Shown here: positions 1 to 6,302 of the stretch, piece after piece
How positions within the stretch are numbered: position 1 is the stretch's first letter
Layout: the number at the start of each line of letters is the position of its first letter
From: Paracoccaceae bacterium
GTDB taxonomy: Bacteria; Pseudomonadota; Alphaproteobacteria; Rhodobacterales; Rhodobacteraceae
Reading direction: 5' to 3'
NCBI GenBank assembly: GCA_021648225.1
Contig: JAKITE010000072.1
Location: forward strand, 1 to 13,976
DNA: 13,976 nt
Notes under the pieces: generated by a model
Seen by the model: the letters and a program-made list of their open reading frames with translations, nothing else
Databases searched by the model: none
What the model was told of the DNA's origin: nothing
Position numbers and translations under genes: made by a program

Positions 1-539
1 GCGGCATGGCGGGCATTCTTGATTCCGCGCGTTTCCGGCATTTTCTGGCCGATGAATTCGAGGTTTCGGTCAAAGACGTCACCGCATTTGTGCTGGGTGG
101 CCACGGCGATACCATGGTGCCTTTGGCGCGTTATTCTACGGTTGCAGGCATTCCTTTGCCGGACCTCGTGGAAATGGGCTGGACCACGCAGGATAGGTTG
201 GACGCCATTATCCAGCGTACTCGTGATGGCGGCGCAGAAATCGTTGGCTTGCTCAAAACCGGCTCAGCGTTTTACGCACCGGCTGCATCGGCAATTCAAA
301 TGGCCGAAGCCTTCCTGAACGATCAAAAACGCCTGTTGCCCTGTGCGGCGCATGTTGAGGACGCATACGGGTTGAAAAACACCTATGTTGGCGTGCCGAC
401 CATTATTGGCGCTGGCGGCATTGAAAAAATTGTTGAAATCAAACTGAATGCAGATGAACAAGCCATGTTTGATAAATCGGTCGATGCGGTCAAAGGCCTT
501 GTAGACGCCTGTATCGCCATTGACGGATCACTGGCCTAA
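1..539 (+). CDS. mdh: malate dehydrogenase, C-terminal part (5' end outside window)
   Basis: This gene encodes NAD-dependent malate dehydrogenase, which oxidises malate to oxaloacetate in the cytoplasmic TCA cycle. The reading frame is open at the window's left edge, so only about the last 178 residues are seen. The methionine codon at 6 is internal: the segment MAGILDSARFR is the mid-protein substrate-binding stretch of LDH-like malate dehydrogenases. The signature GGHGDTMVP carries the catalytic proton-acceptor histidine (CAC at 102-104). It is followed by ARYSTVAGIPL and by TGSAFYAPAASAIQMAE, which is typical of the bacterial/alphaproteobacterial LDH-like Mdh type. The C-terminal part VGVPTIIGAGGIEKIVEIKL is complete, and the frame ends in TAA at 537-539. 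A strong terminator follows, so mdh probably ends its own transcription unit rather than reading directly into sucC. Identification is near certain. Confidence 0.97.
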   Translation, partial: GMAGILDSARFRHFLADEFEVSVKDVTAFVLGGHGDTMVPLARYSTVAGIPLPDLVEMGWTTQDRLDAIIQRTRDGGAEIVGLLKTGSAFYAPAASAIQMAEAFLNDQKRLLPCAAHVEDAYGLKNTYVGVPTIIGAGGIEKIVEIKLNADEQAMFDKSVDAVKGLVDACIAIDGSLA

Positions 540-552
540 AGCACGATCCAAA

Positions 553-723
553 GCCGAGCGAAGCGAGGCCATGCCCGTAAGGGCGTGGTCTTTTTTGTGC
601 GCAAGCACATAAAAGGCTGCGTTCTACGGGAGCGCTCCGTGCAAAAAACTGCCCTCTGTCAGCGACACCCTTGCTGGCGCAATGGGCCGCTAACACTCGG
701 GCGGTGGCCTCGCTGCGCTCGGC
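553..723. repeat. 18-bp inverted repeat pair bounding the mdh downstream region
   Basis: The 18 bases at 553-570 (GCCGAGCGAAGCGAGGCC) recur in inverted orientation at 706-723 with one mismatch. The pair encloses the mdh terminator and about 135 bp of non-coding sequence. The GAGCGAAGCGAG core is itself partly palindromic. No flanking target-site duplication is apparent, so this may be a small mobile non-coding element or simply two copies of a common dispersed palindrome. Confidence 0.4.
566..597 (+). terminator. Rho-independent terminator after mdh
   Basis: A stem of 10 bp (567-576 with 581-590, arms GGCCATGCCC and GGGCGTGGTC, with two G-T wobbles) closes a 4-nt GTAA loop. It runs directly into a T tract (591-596). 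It lies 27 bp after the mdh stop codon, which is the expected place for an intrinsic terminator. Confidence 0.85.
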
Positions 724-820
724 GGACGCTACGTCATCCGCAGAAATTTTTCCAAAAGCTTGCATTATCTCTGATAAATCCTATTTCTTGAACATCGTTC
801 ATAAATTTGGAGGAAAGATA

Positions 821-2014
821 ATGAAATTCCGATTGATACTGCCCCTTTTGTTAACCGCCAGTATTTCACAGGCGCAAACCAACCCTTTTATTGCCAATGA
901 AACCCTGTCCATGACCCAATCGCGGCTTATGGAAATGCCCGCCAGAACCGACGATCAGAATTTTGCGCTGGGTGCGGTGCATTTTCTGCGCGGCATTGAA
1001 AAAACCCTGCAACTGCGATGGCAGCACAATGCCACGCTGGATGATTTGGATATGCCGGTTTTGCGCCTAACCGTGGCACCAAACCCCGATGCAGAACCCT
1101 TTCCACCCGAACTGATAACCACTTTGTTTGCCGGATTGCTGGATGATATGGAAGCCAGCCGACTGGCATTGGCGGCGGTCAATGGGGATGTAGCCCTGCG
1201 CATCAATCTGTCTGACCTGTGGTTTGACGTAAATATGAACGGCAACCGTGATGCAGGTGAGAGCATTATGGATATCGGTGCTGGTGCGGTAATGACCCAG
1301 CGCCAAATAGGTGAATTCGGTGATTTGCCGCAAAACATCAAGGTGCAATTCGACACCGCAGATGTGGCTTGGCTGACCGCCTATACCCACCTGATTTCCG
1401 GCATTTCTGAGATGGTAATCGCCTTTGACCCGACCAAAGCGATTGAAACCGTGATGCAATCCGTCAACGCTATGGAACAATTGCGTGGCTCGGCTTTGGT
1501 CCGGAATAATTTTGTTAGCCAAAACGAGGTTAACTGGCTTGACCAGTTTGCCATGGTTTATGGCGCCTTAAACATGCAACCCGATGCCACACGCACCCGC
1601 GCCGCCCATGCGCACTTTCTGAACATGATCGCTGAAAACAAGGTGTTCTGGGCTGATCTGGCGCTGGAAGATGATAATACGCTGGAATGGATTCCCAACG
1701 AGAACCAGCAATCTGCGCTTGGCATTGATATGCCCGTCGGCACCGGTGTGGCATGGCAAGCCATTCTTGCGGATGCCGAGGCCATTTTGAACGGCGATCT
1801 GCTGATCAACCATTGGCGGGTCTCGCCGGGGGCCGGCATCAATGTCAAAGCCATGTTTATGGACCCGCCACCGGTGGATATTGTCACATGGATTCAGGGT
1901 TCGGGCCTGTTGCCCTATATGGAACGCGGCCCGATTGCGACTTCGGAAAGTATAAACGCGTTTAACCGTCTGGTTTCGGGAAATTCCATCGGATTTTCCT
2001 TTATGCTGAACTAA
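821..2014 (+). CDS. secreted protein of unknown function with an EF-hand-like calcium loop
   Basis: The start at 821 is chosen because GGAGGA (809-814) lies 6 nt upstream and the protein then opens with a clear Sec signal peptide: MKFR, a hydrophobic run LILPLLLTASIS, and an AxA-type cleavage site at SQA|QT (about residue 18). The product is 397 residues and is probably periplasmic. Residues 136-147 read DVNMNGNRDAGE, a D-x-N-x-N-G-x-x-D-x-x-E loop like those of EF-hand/dockerin-type calcium sites. The rest is acidic and largely helical in character, with no transmembrane segment after the signal peptide and no cysteines noticed in the mature part. I do not recognise a named family. It lies between mdh and sucC on the same strand, but separated from sucC by a 188-bp control region, so it is probably transcribed on its own. 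A link to the TCA cycle is not shown by the sequence. Confidence 0.85.
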   Translation: MKFRLILPLLLTASISQAQTNPFIANETLSMTQSRLMEMPARTDDQNFALGAVHFLRGIEKTLQLRWQHNATLDDLDMPVLRLTVAPNPDAEPFPPELITTLFAGLLDDMEASRLALAAVNGDVALRINLSDLWFDVNMNGNRDAGESIMDIGAGAVMTQRQIGEFGDLPQNIKVQFDTADVAWLTAYTHLISGISEMVIAFDPTKAIETVMQSVNAMEQLRGSALVRNNFVSQNEVNWLDQFAMVYGALNMQPDATRTRAAHAHFLNMIAENKVFWADLALEDDNTLEWIPNENQQSALGIDMPVGTGVAWQAILADAEAILNGDLLINHWRVSPGAGINVKAMFMDPPPVDIVTWIQGSGLLPYMERGPIATSESINAFNRLVSGNSIGFSFMLN

Positions 2015-2022
2015 AATCATCA

Positions 2023-2057
2023 TTTGTGATCACACCTGAAAATCGTGTGATCACAAA
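2023..2057. promoter_or_regulatory. paired TGTGATCACA palindromes upstream of sucC (candidate operator)
   Basis: Two copies of the perfect 10-bp palindrome TGTGATCACA (2025-2034 and 2046-2055) lie with centres 21 bp apart, about two helical turns. Together they form a 13-bp perfect inverted repeat (2023-2035 with 2045-2057) around a 9-nt spacer. No T tract follows on either strand, so a terminator is unlikely. The spacing and symmetry fit two dimeric regulators bound on the same DNA face. The regulator is not identifiable from the sequence. Confidence 0.55.
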
Positions 2058-2060
2058 ACA

Positions 2061-2079
2061 GATTAATCACAATTTAATC
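2061..2079. promoter_or_regulatory. TTAA-N7-TTAA box (CtrA-type) upstream of sucC
   Basis: The sequence GATTAATCACAATTTAATC contains TTAA (2063-2066), seven bases, then TTAA (2074-2077). This matches exactly the full-site consensus known for CtrA, the cell-cycle/motility response regulator of alphaproteobacteria. It is also a GATTAA/TTAATC inverted repeat. It lies about 125 bp before the sucC start, next to the TGTGATCACA pair. A chance match in AT-rich DNA is possible. Confidence 0.4.
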
Positions 2080-2101
2080 CTGCGACACTCTGTCAAAACA
2101 C

Positions 2102-2132
2102 TTGGCGTCACCCAAGAATCATGTCTTATTAT
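2102..2132 (+). promoter_or_regulatory. possible promoter for sucC and the suc operon
   Basis: TTGGCG (2102-2107) could be a -35 element. CTTATT (2125-2130, 17-bp spacer) or TATTAT (2127-2132, 19-bp spacer) could be the -10. This would give a leader of roughly 65 nt before sucC, downstream of the paired palindromes and the TTAA box. The match is moderate, and the assignment rests partly on position. Confidence 0.35.
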
Positions 2133-2202
2133 CCGTAATTGAACGGAATATTTACGTTTTCACGCGCAAAACGCTGAAATTGAACAATAAGGGACAGATG
2201 CC

Positions 2203-3396
2203 ATGAACATCCACGAATATCAGGCGAAAAAACTTTTGGGCGAATATGGCGCTCCGATTTCAGACGGGCGACCGGTGCTTAAGGCCGAAGACGCCAAAAC
2301 CGCTGCGGGCGAACTTGATGGCCCGGTCTGGGTTGTCAAAGCCCAAATCCATGCAGGCGGGCGCGGCAAGGGTCATTTTCTGGAACCCGAGGCTGGCTCT
2401 GCCGGTGGGGTTCGGATTTGCAAATCGGTTTCCGAAGCCGCTGAAGAAGCCCAGAAAATGCTGGGTCGCACGTTGGTCACCCATCAATCCGGCCCTGATG
2501 GCAAGGTTGTGAACCGTGTGTTTATCGAGGACGGCGCCGATATTGACCGCGAATTATATCTGGCCCTTTTGGTAGACCGCGTAACTTCGCGCGTTTCGTT
2601 TGTTGTCTCGACCGAAGGCGGCATGGATATCGAAACCGTCGCCGCTGAAACCCCCGAAAAAATCCTGAGCTTCTCCGTTGACCCAGCCTCCGGCATTTCC
2701 GGTTTCCATGGTCGCCGCGTGGCATTTGCGCTGGGGCTGGAGGGCAAGCAGGTTAAACAATGTGTGCAGCTGATCAACACCCTGTTCAAAATGTTTGTTG
2801 AAAAAGATTGCGAGATGCTGGAGATCAACCCCCTGATCACCACCAAAGCCGGTGATCTGGTTTGTCTGGATGCCAAAATGAGCTTTGATAGCAACGCGCT
2901 GTATCGCCAGCCGGAAATCATGGCCCTGCGCGATGAATCCGAGGAAGACCCCAAAGAACTGGCGGCCTCGAAATTCGATCTGAATTATATTTCATTGGAT
3001 GGCGAGATCGGCTGCATGGTTAACGGCGCGGGCCTGGCCATGGCGACGATGGACATCATCAAACTATATGGCTCTGCCCCCGCGAATTTCTTGGATGTTG
3101 GCGGCGGTGCCACCACTGAAAAAGTCACCGAGGCCTTCAAGATTATTACCTCTGACCCCAATGTCAAAGGCATCCTTGTGAACATCTTCGGCGGCATCAT
3201 GCGCTGCGATGTTATTGCTGAGGGCGTGGTTGCAGCTGTAAAAGAAGTCGGCCTGAAAGTCCCGCTTGTGGTGCGGCTTGAAGGCACGAATGTTGAGAAG
3301 GGAAAAGAAATCATCAACAATTCAGGTCTTGGCGTGATTGCAGCCGATGATCTGGGTGATGCTGCTGCGAAGATTGTTAAGGCGGTTAAGGGGTAG
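2203..3396 (+). CDS. sucC: succinate-CoA ligase (ADP-forming), beta subunit
   Basis: SucC is the nucleotide-binding beta subunit of succinyl-CoA synthetase. With SucD it converts succinyl-CoA, ADP (or GDP) and phosphate to succinate, CoA and ATP. The start is set by the family-typical MNIHEYQAKKLLGEYGAP and a GGGACAG ribosome binding site at 2191-2197. The length of 397 residues is normal for the family. The ATP-grasp domain shows VVKAQIHAGGRGKG (about 44-57) and the metal-binding EINPL (about 207-211). The C-terminal CoA-ligase domain shows the GGGATTEKV loop and NIFGGIMRCDVIAEG (about 327-341). It opens the suc operon after a 188-bp control region. Its partner gene sucD is not adjacent but begins almost 2 kb downstream, because accessory genes sit between them. 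Confidence 0.98.
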   Translation: MNIHEYQAKKLLGEYGAPISDGRPVLKAEDAKTAAGELDGPVWVVKAQIHAGGRGKGHFLEPEAGSAGGVRICKSVSEAAEEAQKMLGRTLVTHQSGPDGKVVNRVFIEDGADIDRELYLALLVDRVTSRVSFVVSTEGGMDIETVAAETPEKILSFSVDPASGISGFHGRRVAFALGLEGKQVKQCVQLINTLFKMFVEKDCEMLEINPLITTKAGDLVCLDAKMSFDSNALYRQPEIMALRDESEEDPKELAASKFDLNYISLDGEIGCMVNGAGLAMATMDIIKLYGSAPANFLDVGGGATTEKVTEAFKIITSDPNVKGILVNIFGGIMRCDVIAEGVVAAVKEVGLKVPLVVRLEGTNVEKGKEIINNSGLGVIAADDLGDAAAKIVKAVKG

Positions 3397-3399
3397 ATC

Positions 3400-4155
3400 G
3401 TGATACAGGTCGAGAAATTCGTTGTAACTAGGTTTTTGGGTGCTGAGGACCGAACAGAGCGTCGGCTGAGAGCGCGCGCGCTGAATCACCTTAAAAAGCT
3501 CGAAAACCTTGATACCTCCAACGATCGCTATACGAAAGAAATTTACTGGGACGAATGCAGCGATATACTTAACGAACTATCGTTCACGGTAAGAAGGCTT
3601 GCAGAGATTGCCAAAGAAGTCAGTCGCCTTAAGGGGATAAACATTGGATACCAAGGCGGGAAACTTAAGATAGATCTGTGGAATGTTCTCCAAATATGCA
3701 CTCACTTGCAGACATTGCATGTTTTGGGAGGCGCGGGTGGATTGCCGAATAAAGATGGACTCATGTTTGGTGCCCAATCTGACGAGCGATCAGTTGGAGT
3801 GCTTCTCGACCAATTTATTGATAAGGTTCGCGACTTCGTAGAACGTAAAGTGAAGCCCCAATATGGTCTTGTTCGGGTTTCACCTGCACCCTCAATGGTC
3901 CTTGGCCCTGACAAAGACTCCGATGGGTATCCAATATTGAATTTTCTTATATCTTCTCGAAAAAACGTCCGTTGCTTCGAGGATTTTTTTTGGGGGGAAA
4001 TCGAAGACTTGGAGCCGGGACATCCAAATTTAGCGAATTTTATGGACCTCAATTGGCTATCCCAACATCACCCATACTTAAAAAACGACGAAATATTTCT
4101 AGAAGTCCTAAAAGCTGAGTCGTTTTGCGCGGATTTACTAAAAGAAGGGGCCTAA
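3400..4155 (+). CDS. hypothetical protein inserted between sucC and sucD
   Basis: The product has 251 residues, from GTG at 3400. It begins 3 nt after the sucC stop and ends 1 nt before the duplicated sucD start at 4157, so it fits the operon exactly. No signal peptide or transmembrane segment is visible. The N-terminal half is charged and probably helical (RTERRLRARALNHLKKLENL, then ELSFTVRRLAEIAKEVSRLKG). A central glycine-rich segment reads HVLGGAGGLPNKDGLMFG (about 107-124). The C-terminal region is rich in aromatic and acidic residues. I recognise no family or catalytic motif. The DNA is visibly more AT-rich than sucC: a 60-base sample at 3481-3540 is 40% G+C, against 65% at 3001-3060. 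This suggests acquisition by transfer. It carries a T8-G6 homopolymer junction at 3984-3997. The GTG start is weakly supported by SD-like bases within the sucC tail (AAGGGG), which implies translational coupling. Confidence 0.75.
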   Translation: MIQVEKFVVTRFLGAEDRTERRLRARALNHLKKLENLDTSNDRYTKEIYWDECSDILNELSFTVRRLAEIAKEVSRLKGINIGYQGGKLKIDLWNVLQICTHLQTLHVLGGAGGLPNKDGLMFGAQSDERSVGVLLDQFIDKVRDFVERKVKPQYGLVRVSPAPSMVLGPDKDSDGYPILNFLISSRKNVRCFEDFFWGEIEDLEPGHPNLANFMDLNWLSQHHPYLKNDEIFLEVLKAESFCADLLKEGA

Positions 4156-4156
4156 C

Positions 4157-4203
4157 ATGGCCGTACTCGTAGACGAAAACACCAAGGTAATTTGCCAAGG
4201 GCT
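4157..4203 (+). pseudogene. sucD': duplicated 5' fragment of sucD (first 15 codons)
   Basis: These 47 bases are identical to the first 47 of the intact sucD at 5361-5407, encoding MAVLVDENTKVICQG plus two bases. The match then stops abruptly. Upstream, a shorter similarity persists (GCCTAAC before this copy, GCCTGAC before the intact one). AAGGGG (4145-4150) lies 6 nt before the ATG, so the start may still be translated. Reading continues in frame to a stop at 4898-4900, giving a 247-codon chimera that runs antisense through higBA and has no independent support as a protein. The fragment marks one edge of an insertion or duplication that split sucC from sucD. Confidence 0.85.
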
Positions 4204-4237
4204 AGTACCCGCAGCAAATCGCTTTGGTGTTTCGCCT

Positions 4238-4561
4238 TCAGGCCGCCTTCCCCAAATCCGTCCGTTCCAGCGGTTCAATCTCGTCCAGAGCGGCAAGGCG
4301 TTTTTTGTCGGCATGCAGGCAATCCAGTTCATAGCTGCTTTGCAGCCCAAGCCAAAACCCATCGGACATGCCGAAATACCGTGCCAACCGCACGGCCGTG
4401 TCTATGCTCAGCGCGGTTTCCTCGCGCAGCAACCGCTCAATACGGGTGCGCGGCACTTTCAACGCCTTGGCCAGCTTTCCGGCACTCAGGCCCAGAGGGT
4501 CCAAAAATTCTTCCCGCAGCATCTCGCCGGGGTGGATGGGGTTTGCAAATCTGATCTCCAT
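4238..4561 (-). CDS. higA: HigA-family antitoxin (XRE-type DNA-binding protein)
   Basis: This is the antitoxin and probable autorepressor of a HigBA toxin-antitoxin pair; it binds HigB and the pair's own operator. The 107-residue protein opens with NPIHPGEMLREEFLDPLGLS, the hallmark of HigA/VapI-type antitoxins. A helix-turn-helix follows (about residues 25-65: LSAGKLAKALKVPRTRIERLL, then TALSIDTAVRLARYF), and then the family-typical FWLGLQSSYEL. The C-terminal tail ends in ERTDLGKAA. A strong ribosome binding site, GGAGG in the 9-bp gap after the higB stop (4562-4570), contrasts with the poor one of higB and should favour antitoxin synthesis. The pair runs opposite to the suc operon and lies between the two copies of the sucD start, so suc readthrough RNA is antisense to it. 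Confidence 0.93.
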   Translation of the reverse strand: MEIRFANPIHPGEMLREEFLDPLGLSAGKLAKALKVPRTRIERLLREETALSIDTAVRLARYFGMSDGFWLGLQSSYELDCLHADKKRLAALDEIEPLERTDLGKAA

Positions 4562-4570
4562 TTTTCCTCC

Positions 4571-4852
4571 TCAGTGGTAATCCACTATTTCAACATCTTC
4601 CGCTGCGTTATCAACCCATCGAAAACAAATACGCCATTGCCGGTTGATCCGAATGGAATGCCAGCCATCTCGGTCACCTCGCAATGCTTCCAATCTATTC
4701 GACGGCGGACTGCGCAAATCTTGCAAAGCGCGCGCCTGTTGCAACATTTTCAACCTGCGCTCAACCGCCCGCAACAAATCCGGCGGAAAGCGTTTTGGCA
4801 ACTTGCCATCCAAAATCTGCTGAACGCGCTTGTCGCGAATCGATCTGATCAT
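4571..4852 (-). CDS. higB: HigB-family toxin (RelE/ParE superfamily)
   Basis: This is the toxin of the pair; HigB proteins are ribosome-dependent mRNA endonucleases. The length of 93 residues is typical. The sequence follows the family closely: MIRSIRDKRVQQILDGK at the start, FPPDLLRAVERRLKML (about 22-37), DLRSPPSNRLEALRGDRDG (about 45-63), and the core strands HSIRINRQWRICFRW (about 65-79), ending in the characteristic EDVEIVDYH. The gene lies upstream of its antitoxin, which is the higBA order, with 9 bp between them. No Shine-Dalgarno sequence stands before the ATG, which is only 7 bp from the operator palindrome. Translation may therefore be weak or nearly leaderless. The module is intact, with no frameshift seen. 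Confidence 0.93.
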   Translation of the reverse strand: MIRSIRDKRVQQILDGKLPKRFPPDLLRAVERRLKMLQQARALQDLRSPPSNRLEALRGDRDGWHSIRINRQWRICFRWVDNAAEDVEIVDYH

Positions 4853-4859
4853 GGCTCAA

Positions 4860-4878
4860 TGTATCATGTCATGATACA
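4860..4878. promoter_or_regulatory. 19-bp palindromic operator of higBA
   Basis: TGTATCATG-T-CATGATACA is a perfect palindrome with 9-bp arms around a single central base. It ends 7 bp before the higB start codon (- strand) and lies 18 bp before the start of the + strand secreted-protein gene. The position matches a HigA autorepression site overlapping the higBA promoter. A weak -35/-10 pair on the - strand can be placed across it, TTTCAT-17-TACATT. Confidence 0.7.
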
Positions 4879-4896
4879 AAATGAAAGACTGGCATC

Positions 4897-5349
4897 ATGA
4901 AAATTCTATCGGCTTTATTTGTCTGTCTGGCCACCCTCTCCCAAGCCCAAGAGGTCGGCCCCGGCGCGCAGTCGCCGGATCCGGCCGTGGTGCCGGGCCT
5001 GTTTCGCACCATTTGCCTTGATACCCTGCCCGATTTTGCCAACGCAGAATCACAAATGCTGAACTCCGGCCTGTTTTTACGCAATGAACGCACCGGAACC
5101 ATCTATCACCAGACTTTGAATTTTTCCGGTAAGGTTCTGACCGCCGATTCAGGGAAATTGCAATGTTCGGTGGTGTTTTACAGCGATGCACCAATTGAAA
5201 CCGTGCAACCCATGCTCGAAGCCGCGCGCGACGCTTTTCAAGCAGAATTCAACGCCAGCAACCCGAATGCCAGCATCGAAACCCTTTCCGCCACCGGCCA
5301 ATCCGCAGGATTTCACCGCATGGCCATATTCATCGACATAACCCAATAG
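4897..5349 (+). CDS. small secreted protein of unknown function upstream of sucD
   Basis: The product has 150 residues with a clear Sec signal peptide, MKILSALFVCLATLSQA, and probable cleavage after residue 17 (SQA|QE). It is therefore likely periplasmic. The mature part of about 133 residues has two cysteines (about 40 and 90) that could form a disulfide, and no membrane segment. I recognise no family. The region from about residue 100 (ETVQPMLEAARDAFQAEF) looks helical and the ends look beta-rich. There is no strong ribosome binding site; GAAAGA at 4883-4888 is the nearest candidate. The stop codon at 5347-5349 overlaps the sucD ribosome binding site (AGGAG, 5348-5352), indicating coupling to sucD. 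It may be the original upstream neighbour of sucD, with the unknown gene and higBA arriving later, or it may have come in with the duplicated segment. Confidence 0.8.
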   Translation: MKILSALFVCLATLSQAQEVGPGAQSPDPAVVPGLFRTICLDTLPDFANAESQMLNSGLFLRNERTGTIYHQTLNFSGKVLTADSGKLQCSVVFYSDAPIETVQPMLEAARDAFQAEFNASNPNASIETLSATGQSAGFHRMAIFIDITQ

Positions 5350-5360
5350 GAGCCTGACAC

Positions 5361-6242
<882 letters not shown>

Positions 6243-6275
6243 AAAGTGACTCCGGCGTGCAAAATTTTGCTTTGT

Positions 6276-6298
6276 GCGATCTCCGTTAAGGAGATCGC
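6276..6298 (+). promoter_or_regulatory. hairpin occluding the sulfotransferase ribosome binding site
   Basis: GCGATCTCC (6276-6284) and GGAGATCGC (6290-6298) form a perfect 9-bp stem around a GTTAA loop. The right arm with the end of the loop contains AAGGAG (6288-6293), the Shine-Dalgarno sequence of the gene starting at 6303; the left arm supplies the complementary CTCC. No T tract follows, so it is not a typical terminator. It could limit translation of the downstream gene or protect the end of the sucD message. Confidence 0.65.
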
Positions 6299-6302
6299 CT
6301 AA

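Larger units (their letters stand above)
540..820. other. non-coding interval between mdh and the secreted-protein gene
   Basis: This 281-bp stretch holds the mdh terminator, the 18-bp inverted repeat pair and a near-palindrome around 625-640 (GGAGCGCTCC core). No supported gene was seen. A reading frame open from 671 is only an upstream extension of the gene at 821: it lacks a ribosome binding site and crosses GC-rich repeat sequence. The promoter of the next gene presumably lies in about 740-800, but no convincing -35/-10 pair could be fixed. Confidence 0.5.

Noticed and set aside
671..820. Upstream extension of the secreted-protein frame to a start at 671
   Set aside because: There is no ribosome binding site at 671, the added residues precede a clear signal peptide, and a strong GGAGGA lies just before the ATG at 821.
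2023..2057. Intrinsic terminator after the secreted-protein gene
   Set aside because: The 13-bp inverted repeat has no T tract on either strand, and the repeated TGTGATCACA units look more like operator DNA.
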